Shown: positions 28,801-64,000 of the stretch, in pieces
How positions within the stretch are numbered: position 1 is the first letter of the stretch
Layout: each line of letters begins with the position of its first letter
DNA from: Eopsaltria australis
Taxonomy: Eukaryota > Chordata > Aves > Passeriformes > Petroicidae
Assembly (NCBI GenBank): GCA_034509425.1
Contig: JAVTVJ010000143.1
Location: 930,001-994,000, forward strand
Reading direction: 5' to 3'
DNA length: 64,000 nucleotides
Program-made: the position numbers and the translations under genes
The notes under the pieces: model-generated
Told to the model about the DNA's origin: nothing
The model's database searches: none
The model's input: only the letters and a program-made list of their open reading frames with translations

Positions 28801-31800
28801 TTTTACCTTTTGCCAGCTATTTATCCTTTAAATTGCTGAATTATTGAAATTCTCATAAGCTGAAGAAACCTCTAAAAAGCCTAGAACTTGCTTCTACTTA
28901 AGAACTTCTGCCAGCATAATTACCTTAGAAGCACAGAGAAAGGAGAAGAAGATAACACCACCATTCTACTCAACATAGCTGTGCTAAAAGAAAATCCTGT
29001 AAAAAAGACAGACACTGGGAAAAAAAGTAATTTTGCTCAGATAATTCAGTCTGTCTTGGAACTGGGCGATGCACTGACAGCAAAGGATCTTTTTCACCAA
29101 TGTGAAGTGATCCCCTGATACTCTGGAATTTGTCAGGAAAAGCACTCCCACCATGTGTTCACCTCACTCTTAAGTGAAGCCTTACAATGCTAATAAAATA
29201 AAAGAACAAAAAGCCCCAAACAAAGCAAGTCAGAGAGGTGGCACTGAACACCTAAAAAAATAAAGGCAACAAGATGATTTTATGCATTGTTCTTCTCAGT
29301 TTGGGGTCCTCCTTTTTCCTACAAATTCTAAGGTTATGCACAAGCGAGATGTGTGGTCCAGTGTTCACATAAGAGAAACAGGACGCATTAAACCTCTACT
29401 TCTACACAGCTCTAATCCTCAAATCAGCATTACCCAAAAGTAAAAGTGAGTTATATACAAGGCCTTGTGAGGATTCAGTTGTTAAATGCTAATAACATCC
29501 CTCATGATAAAAAGTGACCTAAGCAGCAGACATTTATTTTCCCTTTAGATTTCAAGCCTTTATCTTTAAAAAAGGGTAAAAACACACCTTGTTCTTGGAG
29601 TCTGTCTAAGGAGTTATCACACGGAGTGGTACAAATTGCCTCCATTCGTTTTAATGAGAGGTTAAGTGACTGTAATTAGGCCTATGAAGTCAAGTGCTGG
29701 CCTTTCCACTGCTGAGCCTCACGTCAGAAAACTGTTGGGAGGATAATCCAGCACAAATTCACTTATACTTCTCTGACCTTTGCGTCCCCTGAAAAGTTTA
29801 GAAATGGAAGGTCAGCACAGATATTCCTGAGAAGCAATGATGCAGCAAACACCAATCATGTAAACAACTATGAGATCTCCTGGTTATTTGGATAATTGAA
29901 GCACTTACTACTGTCCTTCAGAATTAGCAGAAAAGTGATGTTTATCATATCATTAACTGCAAAAATGTTGGACTCCCAAACGCACGGGATTCAGTCCAGC
30001 AGTAGCAGCAAATGCAACTAAGTTTAATAATCCAGTGCATTTGAACAATTCTCCTACTACTGCAGTGGTAACATCTGATGCTAAAATATAAGGCAAAACA
30101 GTACAGAATGCAACTTCAAAATCTACTCAGGAATGACACTGCATATGGATCATTCAAGTTTCCTCTGAATTCAAAAGAAAACTGCTGTCACTTCTGATGT
30201 GCAAATAGGTTAATTACTGTGAATGTACAGGATACTCTAAATGGGGGTTGAGGAGAAAGCATTTGCAAAAATGTTCCCACCGGTGCCATCATTCAAGCAG
30301 CTAAATAGGTGTTAGTCCTAACGCTACAAGGTCAGACTCCTTTTTACAGCCATCTCCACAAGATTTCTCAAAACAGATTTAATTAAAATAGGTCTGGATT
30401 CCAGAGGCTTGTCTACAGTTGTGCTCCCACGGGTACTAACACCTGTTAAGCTAAACCAGTGAGAACACTGAAGGAGGAGAAGGAGGAGATGTTGTTGGTT
30501 GTTTTTCATTTCCCTGATGTTAATGTAACTGCAAAGTTTCCCACTGGCTTTCTTTTCTTCATTTTTTTTCTTGTCATTATGATAATTATAGCTGTATTGG
30601 AGTAAGGAGAAAGGCCACTGTATTGCATTTATTTTATCTAGTTTGCAAAGATATAAAACTAGGATTAAATTTTTTAAAAATTGAATAGTGTAGAAAAGTA
30701 GCATTTGATACACAGGGCCATAAGTCTCCAACTTAAACCTTTCTCACCACATTCCAAAAGGGGGAAAAAGGCAGCAAGCTCTGGAATGGCAAGATATTGT
30801 TGATCCACAGCCTTCTATGATTTGAGGTATTTTTTTAGTGTGAAAATATTATGCTTGGACAGATCACGTATTTGTCCAGTTACCGCCTGAGAATAAAGTA
30901 AACAGCTCTGAATCTCCAAGAAATAGTATTTGGAAAAGAAAGGACAACAATTCTTACATGTGGAACAGCTGGGGCACTGGTCTGACACCTAAGGGCATGT
31001 TGACAATGACTTCATACACCTTCCACCTTTGAGACACTTGCAGTAAGTCAATGGATATGTGTGTTGCACTGGAACACATAAGGTGATGCTTTATGAAGCA
31101 GGGAAACATTACTGCTCATGAGAATAAACTCAATTTCATTCAGGTAAACTGCACCGCAGCTGCCACCAAGGCACGCTGGAAAGAGCAATACTTCCACCTA
31201 GTGGGCAACAGAGAGATCAACCCAAGACCTTCCAAAAACACATCCGTACTTTTCCAGTCACAAGCAGTTTTAACTTGAAACTGGATTAATGAGAGAAAAC
31301 ACAGCTGGTAAAAATGGTGGGAAAGCCCAGATACTCTGACTCATGGCAGATGCAAACTAATTCTCATGAAAATAAGGATTTTACAGTGGTTACCAAAGAC
31401 TTTCCTAAATTAGGCAGCTATTAACAATGGACTGCATGGGGCCTGTAATGGCCTGATCACACCATGAATGAGAACGAAGGCAAACCCTTTAGATTCAGAG
31501 ATGACACTGGGTTTCTGGCTTCACCCACTGTTTAAAGCTGGTGTGAACACAGAGCTGGGAGCTCATTGTCTGAGACATCAGAGCTAGTGATGAAAAGCAA
31601 CAAACAAAAGGAAAAAGAGAAAGGGGGAGGAATAAAGAAACCTAAATGTTAATGGAATTAACAAACCACAACAACAATAGGAAAAAAAATAGACGAAAGA
31701 GACCAAGAATGAGGTGAGGAAAAAACACAGAGACCAAGCTCACTGGCAAGAGTTTAGCAAACAGTCAGGGTTCCCTCCCTTGACATGAAAAACACCACCA

Positions 31801-34800
31801 TAAAGTGGTCCCTTGACCCTGTTCCTGAGAGATATGGAAAACATGGCATTCCTTAAGAACTTACGGTAATTACAGTACGAGGCAATAAGGCACTTTTGAT
31901 GTCCCATGTACTAAGAGACCTGAGCCACAGTGCAACAGGGCTCCATGCATTGCCCAGAAGACAAAATGGGGGGCTGGAGGAACGACCAAACTACTCCTGT
32001 GCATTGGCCTCCAATACCAAGCTAGTTTAGGCAAATCTCCACACCTCTGCTGAGCAACCCTTAAGGTAGTGGCTGCTATTCTAGGTTGAGAGGCTGAAAG
32101 TGAAATAAATGCACAAAGGTTCTGCCTTAAGTGAGTGTCTTGCTCCAACAGAGCTTCCCACTCCTTCCCTCTGAGTATCTATGGGTTGCAGACTACCTCC
32201 ACACCTCTGCAGATACTGGACACAAGACTGTATTATAGTGAAATAAAATTTGAGAACTGACTACAGTTCACTGGAGACCCATGTCTGCTTCAGTCTTGGG
32301 CAACAAGTTTCTAAAAGCAAAGAAGTCACTAGCAGGAGGCTGTGGCAATGGAAGTGCCTGCCACTACCTACTAAAAGGAACAACACTCAGAGAAAGCAAT
32401 CATCACTCTAAACATTCCTAATTCCTAACTGAATAATCCTGATCTCAAGCAAACAAAAACCCACAGACAATCCAGGAGGGAGAATTTGCTCCTTCAATAA
32501 CGAATGTGCATTTTAGCCATCATAATGTAAAATCCTCACAGAGATGAGGTTGTCTTTAACTTCAGCAGAGTAAATCAAAGTTAAGCCTCATCTAAATACA
32601 ACTGTTACTTCCTAGTAACCTTGCACTTCATACTGTTCCTTTAAATTAGGTAAGGGCTGTCTAGAAAAACACACCATACTCACTTTTCTTTCTACTCCCT
32701 TCCCAGAATGGGCTTAGGGAAAAAACTCTGAAGCTTATTTAAACTTTTAAATATTAAAATTCAGATTTCCCATTGTTTACGCCTCTTGAATTTGACCCCA
32801 AGTCCATATGAAGTCTTAGCCAGTCATTAAGATCAGGGAGTGTTCCCCCAACACTGAATCTTTGTACCAAGACAGATTAACAGTGATGCTGTGTTGCCAA
32901 CTGCAATTTTGAGCTTATGGTTTTATAACCATAAATAGCATCCCTTTAAATATCATTTTGGTATATGAAGGGGTTTTCTGTCACTGGTTGCACTTCATTT
33001 TGTATAAGACAGGTAAGCCCAACAGAGGTTTAAACTATAATATTCTTCTGTTATGAAAGAAATTTATAAGAACATGAAGCTCCTTTTCCACTGGGCAACC
33101 AATGTATGTTTCAGAGCCCAGTTTGGCCACAAAGCACTCTTGTTTAGACATGACTAAAGGCTCTCAAAGGAATAAGCCTTAGTCTTCTCTGAAATTCAAA
33201 GACCTTTAATAAGAAGTTCCCTACCCTCACAATATATTCTTTCACTTACTGGACATTTCAGCAATCAACCACACAAGTCGTGAACCTTCCAGCACACCGA
33301 GTACAGGGTCAGTCTGAAACTCTCTGGCAAAGCAGCACCCTATGACATCAGTCCACAACCTACACACAGACCTCAAACCAACACTGGACTTGAAAAATCA
33401 CTATTTGTTTGAATTTGATCTTTAGACCAAGTCGTTTAAATCTCCTTACATTCTGGAATGTGTTAAAGAAACTGTCATTATTAGAGGATTGGCAGAAATA
33501 CTCAGCCAACCAGGACATCTCACTGGCCATTCCTTTCAGCCTGGCTGGTTAACAGTGCCTTTCTCTTTCCTCACAAGCATCCATGTTAACTCACCAGCTG
33601 TACATAGGCGACCTTGTAATCTGGCTTCTTCACTCTCTGATTCCTGTGATTCCTCTTGTTGTTTGCACCTGCAGAAAGAGAAGAAGAGAATCCCACCTTT
33701 TACTTCCCAGGACTTCAGAGGTCTAGTTCTTCAAAGCAAGGCCAAGCTGAAGGGGGGACTTGGGTAGCTCTGATCTACTGTTAAAAGGAATTAAGAGGAA
33801 TACTCTTCCTTCACTACCAGCGCAGCACCACAATTATTAAAGTGTACTGAAACTGGTGGACACTGCTCTCCTCGTTTACAAGCAGGGAACCAAGGCACCA
33901 CCAGCCTGCTGCCATTGTGCCTTCACATCACACACAAAGTTGGCAAAGAAGCAAGGACAAAAGTCTCCCAAGTACGGGCCAGGGGTGATAAACTGCCCTC
34001 CCAGCATCCACAGCTTCAGGAAGACAAGGAGAAAATGACCACTACACAGCCTTAAACTTGACAATTTTTACTATTCAGCTGATGAGCTGGATCTACTGTT
34101 TATACACCAGGAAACTGTACTCCACATCCAAACAAACCAAAGCACCTCAACCTTCTCCAACCATGCTGTAGGAAGTACAACTCACCCCCTGAATGTTAGG
34201 CAGACATTAAAGCTCTCAGATTATTAGGCATTCTAACCCTGACTATATACCATCACTTAAAATTAGCACTGAGGGACAAAATGCTTGTAAGGAAAAGCAT
34301 GACTATTTTTCAGTGCTGTTTGGAACTTCACCTGTTTGGTATTTATGATTTAATTTAATTCTGTTTTTGACATAAGCATATTACAGATGATACTTCCAGG
34401 TTTTTTTCTTCCTTTATATGTTCTGAGTTTTACAACCTTATTTTGAAGCTTTTTCTTTCATCCTCCATTTTTCACTACAACAGGTCTTTTTTTCCTATTC
34501 CTTTTAAAGTCATCCTTAATTTTACCATTATAAACAGAAAATTCCTTTCATAGAGTCACTACATGAAAAACGAAAAACCCAGCCATCAAAGATGTCCTAA
34601 CCAGCAAGTCACTCTCAATAATTACACTGCCTGGTGATCAAAAAGATAAATTAAGATGAAGAAAAAGGAAAAATATTCCTGACTGCATCCAAACTGCCAT
34701 CACAGAAGCTCTGAGGAAGGAAGCATTCATATGTAAAGGTGACATTATAAATTTATCTTATTTCAGTTAGAGATGAGTCCCTCTGCCTCCAAGTCAGAGT

Positions 34801-36518
34801 TCAGCAGAAGTTAAACGAAGAATGCTTTTTCTTTTTCTCTTGGGTTGGATTTTTGTTAGGTTTTTGGTGGGCATTTAGGAGGTTTTTTGTTGTTGTTGTT
34901 TCTAGGGGCTGTACAGGAAGGAAATACCACAAGTGAAAACATTCAAGACTGTAGCAAAAATCTGGTAACAACAGGCGATAAAAACCTGAAAGTTTGTCAA
35001 GATGTTTTTCTGACATTATCTACTGGTTCAACAGAGTATCTTTCTCTGCTCCACAAACTTTGCCTTTTGTTAGACCATAACACCTCCTGTGTGTACATGC
35101 AAGCCAATCTACGCTCATTTTTTAAACAAAGGCTATAACTGAAATTAAGTTTAATTACTACTTGTATTAAATCACATGGAGCAGCTCCTTCTAAAGGGAG
35201 ACACCCACTGGTCTTCAAGGAGAAACAGCACCAACTACAAAAGCTCAAGCTAGATAACTGTCAGGATGATAAGGCTTTTTAAATTCAGATTTTTCTTTTT
35301 ACAGTGAAACTTACATCATCATTTAATCAAAGCATTCAAGTATGTAGTGGTGCATGTTCATTTGAAGGGATGAATAAACAACTAAGCTAGACATCACCAG
35401 CTAAGCACCTGGAACCACTGGAACCAAAGTCTGCCAAAATCTAACAGACTTTTTGAAAGGTAAAGTCTACTCTGGCAGGGATGCTGTATTCATCCCTTTG
35501 GATTATTCAGCTGCACTTACCATACTGTATCCTGGTCCTCACAGCAGCTACTGGCACATTGTATATTCTTTCAAGGTAATTCCTGATATCCAACTTTGTC
35601 ATTCTGGGTAATGAAAAAACAGTTTGGGGAAAGAAAGAAAAATAAGTGTAAATATTTAAACAAAATAAACTAGAGATTGGTTGATACTGTGGAATAATTG
35701 TCTTCTTCTTGTTTTCACCAAGACAGATTTACAACGTGAAGGAGTAAACTCAGCCTAGACCACACACAGTGATTTATGATCCATAAACTGTAACAACTGT
35801 CAAATATTTTACCCTCTGTAGCCTCAACATTCAAAAATGCCCAGGTATATTCTGTATTCAGCAGGCTTTCTCACTGCCCCACTTGAGACATCTTTCTTTA
35901 TTCTGAGTAGGAGCTGCTGCTCTTACCAGCACCTGCCACAGGCTTGTGGCCTGTAATGTGTGCCAGCAGACTGGTAAGGCTGAAGGAGTCCTGACAAATA
36001 ACTGGATACCACCTTGCTTACTCTTGATCGAATTCATAAGCACTTCCTTCTTCCTCGGCCCGTCCCTGCAAAGGCTGAGCCTCCCTAACACTGGGGGAGA
36101 GGAGCCACGCAAAGCCCGTCATTAAATCCGTGCCCTCGCCGCCCTCTCCAAGGTCTCCCCGCTGCAGAAGCCCCTTCCCTGCCCCGGCGCTCGGCCCTCT
36201 CAGCCCTCAGCCCACAAGCCCGGCTGCCGAGCCCGCACTCACTCCATGGAGACGCGGAACTGCACGGTGTCCTCGGGCTGGGGCACGCCGGGCCGCACCG
36301 CCAGCATGAAGAAGTTGGGACGGAAGATCCGCAGCTGCGGGCCGCCCCTCTGGAACAGCGGGTACCTGCGGGGACACGCCGCCGCTCACTGACCGCCCGG
36401 CCCCCCACCCCGCTGCCCCCACCGGCCCCTCCATCGCACCCATCCCACCCCACCGCCGCCCGTCCCGTCCCGTCCCGTCCCGCTCCGCTCACACGGCCCT
36501 CCTGGCGCCCGCCGCCAT
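25659..36518 (-). CDS. MRPL23: Mitochondrial ribosomal protein L23 (uL23m), whole spliced gene
   Basis: uL23m is a component of the large subunit of the mitochondrial ribosome, placed near the polypeptide exit. Five coding exons on the minus strand (26, 123, 83, 74 and 165 nt) join in one frame to give 156 residues; human has 153. Identifiers are [20 protein letters not shown], the [19 protein letters not shown] segment, [45 protein letters not shown] and the C-terminus [13 protein letters not shown]. All borders are GT/AG. The ATG has G at -3 and +4. The gene lies 1.6 kb downstream of TNNT3 in the same direction, as in human, but starts from its own CpG island promoter. Confidence 0.97.
25824..33594 (-). 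other. MRPL23 intron 4
   Basis: This 7.8-kb intron is unusually long for the gene's avian scale. I found no nested gene, RNA or clear transposon in it. Confidence 0.75.
33595..33668 (-). CDS. MRPL23: MRPL23 exon 4
   Basis: A 74-nt exon between TTTCTGCAG and GTGAGT. It reads (G)[18 protein letters not shown], then VAYVQL. It is the basic rRNA-contacting stretch of the family. Confidence 0.96.
33669..35520 (-). other. MRPL23 intron 3
   Basis: A 1.9-kb intron; no nested feature recognised. Confidence 0.75.
35521..35603 (-). CDS. MRPL23: MRPL23 exon 3
   Basis: An 83-nt exon between ATTACCCAG and GTAAGT. It reads (E)[15 protein letters not shown], then [12 protein letters not shown] and one base of Gly. 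It matches [20 protein letters not shown] in human. Confidence 0.96.
36243..36365 (-). CDS. MRPL23: MRPL23 exon 2
   Basis: A 123-nt exon between TCCCCGCAG and GTGAGT. It reads (V)[19 protein letters not shown], then [17 protein letters not shown] and RVSM plus two bases of Glu. It is the start of the uL23 fold and highly similar to mammalian MRPL23. Confidence 0.96.
36461..36485 (+). repeat. (CGTCC)n pentanucleotide repeat in MRPL23 intron 1
   Basis: Four perfect CGTCC units (36,461-36,480) and one degenerate unit lie a few bases from the exon 1 donor. Confidence 0.8.
36493..36518 (-). CDS. MRPL23: MRPL23 exon 1 (MAAGARRAV)
   Basis: There are 26 coding bases from ATG to the donor GTGAGC, reading MAAGARRA plus two bases of Val. 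The N-terminus differs from the human MARNV but joins at the same VYPL position. Confidence 0.9.
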
Positions 36519-36577
36519 GGCCGAGCCCCGCGGAAGCGGCAGCGCCAGAGCGGCTCCGGCGGGGCGGCCGCGGCGAC

Positions 36578-36592
36578 TGCGCCCCCTGCTGG
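36578..36592 (-). promoter_or_regulatory. CTCF-type motif at the MRPL23 promoter
   Basis: On the minus strand the sequence reads CCAGCAGGGGGCGCA, which fits the core CTCF consensus with at most the last base off. It lies 60 bp upstream of the MRPL23 start codon. Its orientation is opposite to the motif at 62,175, so the two diverge. Confidence 0.6.
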
Positions 36593-36734
36593 CGCGGAGG
36601 AGCACGGCGGGGTCTCAGGGCGGGGAGGGGGCGCAGGGCCGGGAGGGTCCCCGGAGAGGGCACAGGAGCAGGAGGGTCCCCGGAGGAGCCGCAGGGTGCT
36701 GTGCCCAGCCCGGGTCTCCTCAGTACAGCAAAGA

Positions 36735-37130
36735 CTGAGAGAGGGTCCTGTGAAGGGCCACGAAGATGGGGAGGGGTCTGGAGCATCTCTCTTATGAAGA
36801 GAAACCGCGGGAGCTGGGCCTGTTTAGTCTGGAGAAGAGTGAGAGGGGATCTCATTATTGCATACAAATATCTCAAAGGACGGTACCAAGAGGATGGTGC
36901 CAGACTCTTTTGGTGCTGCCCAGCAACAGGACGAGGATAAATGGCCATAAACTAAAGCACAAGAAGTTCCACCTCAACACGAGGAAGAACATCTTTACAC
37001 TGAGAGTGGCAGAGCATTGGAACAGGCTGGCCAGTGAGAATGTAGAATCTCACTCCCTGGAGATATTGAAATCCACTTGGACACGTTCCTGTGTCACCTG
37101 CTCCAGGGCGACCTGATTGTGACCTTTCAG
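36735..37130 (+). mobile_element. CR1 LINE 3' fragment (first of a tandem pair)
   Basis: The sequence agggccacgaagatgg, gagcatctctcttatgaaga and cctgtttagtctggagaaga, then a lone match to the 3' region ending at gcgacctgatt, is the ORF2-end/3'UTR part of an avian CR1. It reads on the plus strand, is diverged and has no intact reading frame. Confidence 0.88.
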
Positions 37131-37450
37131 TATGTAAGGGGGTTTATAAGAAAGACAGAAACGTTATACCAAGGTATATTGTGACAGGACTAGGGGAAAA
37201 AGTTTTAAACTGAGAGAGGGCAGATTTAGATTAGATGTTGGGATGAAATTCTTTACTGTGAGGGTGGTGGGGCACTGGAAGAGCTTAGCCAGAGAAACTG
37301 TGGATGCCCCATCCCTGGAAGTGTTCAAGTCCAGGTTGGATGGGGTTATGAGGAGCCTGGTCTAGTGAGAGGTGTTCCTACCCAATGCAGGGGAGTTGTA
37401 ACTATAAGATCTTTAAGGCCTCTTCACACCTAAACCACTCATGACTCCAT
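37131..37450 (+). mobile_element. CR1 LINE 3' fragment (second of a tandem pair)
   Basis: Directly after the first copy the CR1 sequence restarts earlier in the element (ctttcagtatgtaaggggg). It then runs through gggcagatttagattagat, the ggggcactggaagagctt block and the terminal region near catgactcca. Same plus-strand orientation, but a different subfamily or age. Confidence 0.88.
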
Positions 37451-38104
37451 AACTCCTCAGCATGTGGCAACAGAGAGCCGGAGTGGGCACAAAGGCACCA
37501 GAAACAGAAGTTTGGAAACATGGGAGAGACTCTGGTGTACTTCCCCCAACCAGGGCAGCTCAAGGGTTGGCAAAGACAAGAGGCCCTACAGAACAGCTCA
37601 TACCTCAAATGTAGTAACAGCCACTCGTGTTTCGACATCTACATTGAATTAACCAAGTCATTCACACTTCAGTACTGCGCTTTAATATTGTATGCAGGCT
37701 AACAGCCTCAATAAATATTTTAATTTAATATTTGAATGAATCATGCTCTGTCGCACTTCTCTGCATTTAATAAAAGCTATGTGCTGAAAACCACCACTTC
37801 TGGAGATTTGTTCCTTTATTCCCGATTCTTTGATTCACTTCATCACTTGAACTTCGAAGTCAATTTCAACTACATTTGGCAGCCAGATTATGAGCTCCCC
37901 GAGAACAGTCAGCTCTTGGTGTCTGCCTGTACAGTGGCTTAAAACAGGCCCCCAGTTCTGAGTTTTTGCTGATGATACTGATCCTATTACCCTTTGTAGA
38001 GACAGATCAAATGATATTATAAAAAGGGTTTAGACCAACTCCCAAATCCTTGGAAAACAGGAAGGCATTAAATAAAATACGAAACACTATTCCAGAGGGC
38101 TGTC

Positions 38105-38444
38105 ATTGGAGTAGGTACTGGTTGTGCTTTATTTACAAAATCCAGAGATTTGTACACAGCAATCTACAGGACAGCACAGGGCTGGTATCAAGAGGATAAG
38201 GGACATGCTCAGCAGGAATTGAAGATGCCAGCAAGGAGTCATTCCAGTTCCACAGGGAACCTGCTTCCCCTTGCTTGAGGAAGCCACCAGACCCCTCCAG
38301 GAAGAAAAGCAGCAGCAATAGCCAATCCAGGCTGATGCGATTTTTGTAATCATCAAGGCATGAGAACACAAGTGATCGGCGAAGGAGGAAAGAGGAGACC
38401 AGCAGGGGTTCAGCACACCACTAGAGGCCATCCTGCCTGGTTCT
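38105..38444 (-). other. TNNT3: TNNT3 3' untranslated region
   Basis: About 340 nt run from the stop codon to just past the AATAAA on the minus strand. The distal end is inferred from the usual 10-30 nt spacing after the signal. Confidence 0.75.
38128..38133 (-). terminator. TNNT3 polyadenylation signal AATAAA
   Basis: The plus strand reads tttatt, so the minus strand reads GTAAATAAAGCAC. It is about 310 nt after the TNNT3 stop, the expected place for the cleavage signal. Confidence 0.75.
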
Positions 38445-62981
<24,537 letters not shown>

Positions 62982-63615
62982 GTTGGCAATTAGTTTCTAG
63001 ACAGAAGAGAAAAAAAGAAAAACAAACAAGACAAAGAAGAAAATATGTGTTATTAGTGAGTGCACCTCATAAAAAATACCAAGGCAGAAGCAGATGGATT
63101 GACACTTGAGGACAAAAAAAGTCAAGCACCTGCTTTCCCACACAGCAACCAGTTCCCCACCAACACTGACATTTTGGGAGAAGCACAAACCTTTGCCACT
63201 CATGTCAGAGGACAAAGGGAGGGGAGGAGAGAAAGATCCTCTGGAAAGATATATCCCATCAACTCAGCTGCTTCCCACAGGTGGACCCAGGGGCTGCTTA
63301 GTCCCTGCTTTAACTCCCCAGAGCTCAGGGAGACAGGCAAGGCCAGGGTGTCCTCCCGCACCCATCTGACATTTCCACTGCTACAGCAAGATTGGAGGAA
63401 TTTTTCCTTCTTTTGTGCTACTACAGGTGGGAAGGTGCCAGCTCCAAAGTCCCAGTTACAAAAATAACTCAAACTACCAATACACCTAGAGATAAGTACT
63501 TATTTGTCAGCACCCAAAAGTGTGTCTGGTTTACACAACTGATGAGTGAGTGAACAATAATTTTTTGATTAGTTTAAGATGAAAACCAGCCACATGCCTA
63601 ATTAGGCAGTCCACA

Positions 63616-63670
63616 TTTATATAACTATTTTTATGTAATGCAACACTGGCTTTCCTAAAAGCATCAGCTG
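63616..63670 (-). promoter_or_regulatory. Candidate TNNT3 promoter: TATA, MEF2-like and E-box cluster
   Basis: On the minus strand the order is an E-box CAGCTG (63,665-63,670), an A/T-rich MEF2-like element (63,625-63,634, one base off consensus) and TATATAAA (63,616-63,623). Another CAGCTG lies at 63,795-63,800. MyoD-type E-boxes with MEF2 sites are usual in skeletal muscle promoters, and the cluster is about 630 bp upstream of the first coding exon. No first exon with a clear donor could be assigned, so the true start may lie elsewhere or beyond 64,000. Confidence 0.33.
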
Positions 63671-64000
63671 CCCTGAGGCCAGGGGAGAAGATGGAGAAAG
63701 GCCCCCGAAACTTTCTCCAAATCCACAGCAGATCTTAAATTAGAAAGCCAGACTTCTTGCTGGCCCAAACCCCGACTTTCATGACTTCATTATTCAGCTG
63801 ATATATGAGAGATGTCTTGAAGGAGCAGGTGGGCTGACTTAGGTTCAAAAGGAACAACTGCAGCTCAGCAGCTTTCTATTTCAGAGGAAGGCAGTAATCC
63901 CACAGGCTCCAACCCTGCCCTATAAGGGATTCTCTCCATTCCCCAGCAATGACCTTGGGCACCATACGTTAACATCAACAGGATTTAATACCCCCATGTT

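Larger units (their letters stand above)
36100..36720. promoter_or_regulatory. CpG island promoter of MRPL23
   Basis: About 600 bp are strongly G+C and CpG rich, unlike the surrounding 40-45% G+C DNA, and cover exons 1 and 2 of MRPL23. There is no TATA box. A CGGAAG ETS/GABP-type site at 36,531-36,536 lies 13 bp upstream of the start codon, as is common in genes for mitochondrial ribosomal proteins. Confidence 0.85.

Noticed and set aside
36085..36948. Minus-strand 287-codon frame across the CpG island
   Set aside because: This is a stop-poor frame caused by high G+C. The real coding content there is MRPL23 exons 1 and 2, which use other frames and end at clear splice sites.

Overview
This window looks like avian nuclear DNA, probably from a bird outside the chicken/turkey group. 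The signs are compact introns, repeats that are almost all CR1 LINE fragments, and the gene pair TNNT3-MRPL23, both on the minus strand. In human the order is LSP1-TNNT3-MRPL23-H19-IGF2, so the IGF2 side should lie left of position 1 and the LSP1 side right of 64,000. Every coding call here is a set of short spliced exons. The long open frames in the window are chance frames in introns and intergenic DNA.

Layout, right to left (direction of transcription). At 62,981-38,445 lies fast skeletal muscle troponin T (TNNT3). It has 12 constitutive coding exons, including one used position of a mutually exclusive pair, plus nine short cassette exons (12-18 nt) and one candidate 27-nt exon. All keep the same phase. 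The constitutive set sums to 717 nt (238 residues plus stop), and adding every cassette gives about 287 residues. The cassettes at 51.1-60.2 kb share flanking intron sequence and an almost invariant GTATGTG donor, so they arose by tandem duplication of an exon-plus-intron unit. A dead copy remains at 53.65 kb. The cassettes spell acidic, Gln/His and, unusually, Pro-rich tetrapeptides (AQEE, AHEE, VHEP, APPA, APPP). The exons at 43.1 kb and 41.0 kb are the alternative C-terminal pair (41 nt each). The terminal exon and poly(A) signal are at 38.1-38.5 kb.

The 1.6-kb gap between the genes holds two tandem CR1 fragments. MRPL23 (mitochondrial ribosomal protein uL23m) follows at 36,518-25,659 in five coding exons (156 residues). 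It starts in a CpG island with an ETS-type site and a consensus CTCF motif. Its last intron is 7.8 kb.

From 1 to about 25,450 I see no gene, only three CR1 fragments and two candidate conserved regulatory blocks. By synteny this is the MRPL23-IGF2 interval, where mammals carry H19; nothing here can be recognised as H19. The most interesting structure is the troponin T mini-exon array, with its duplicated units, tandem NAG acceptors, dead copy and proline cassettes.
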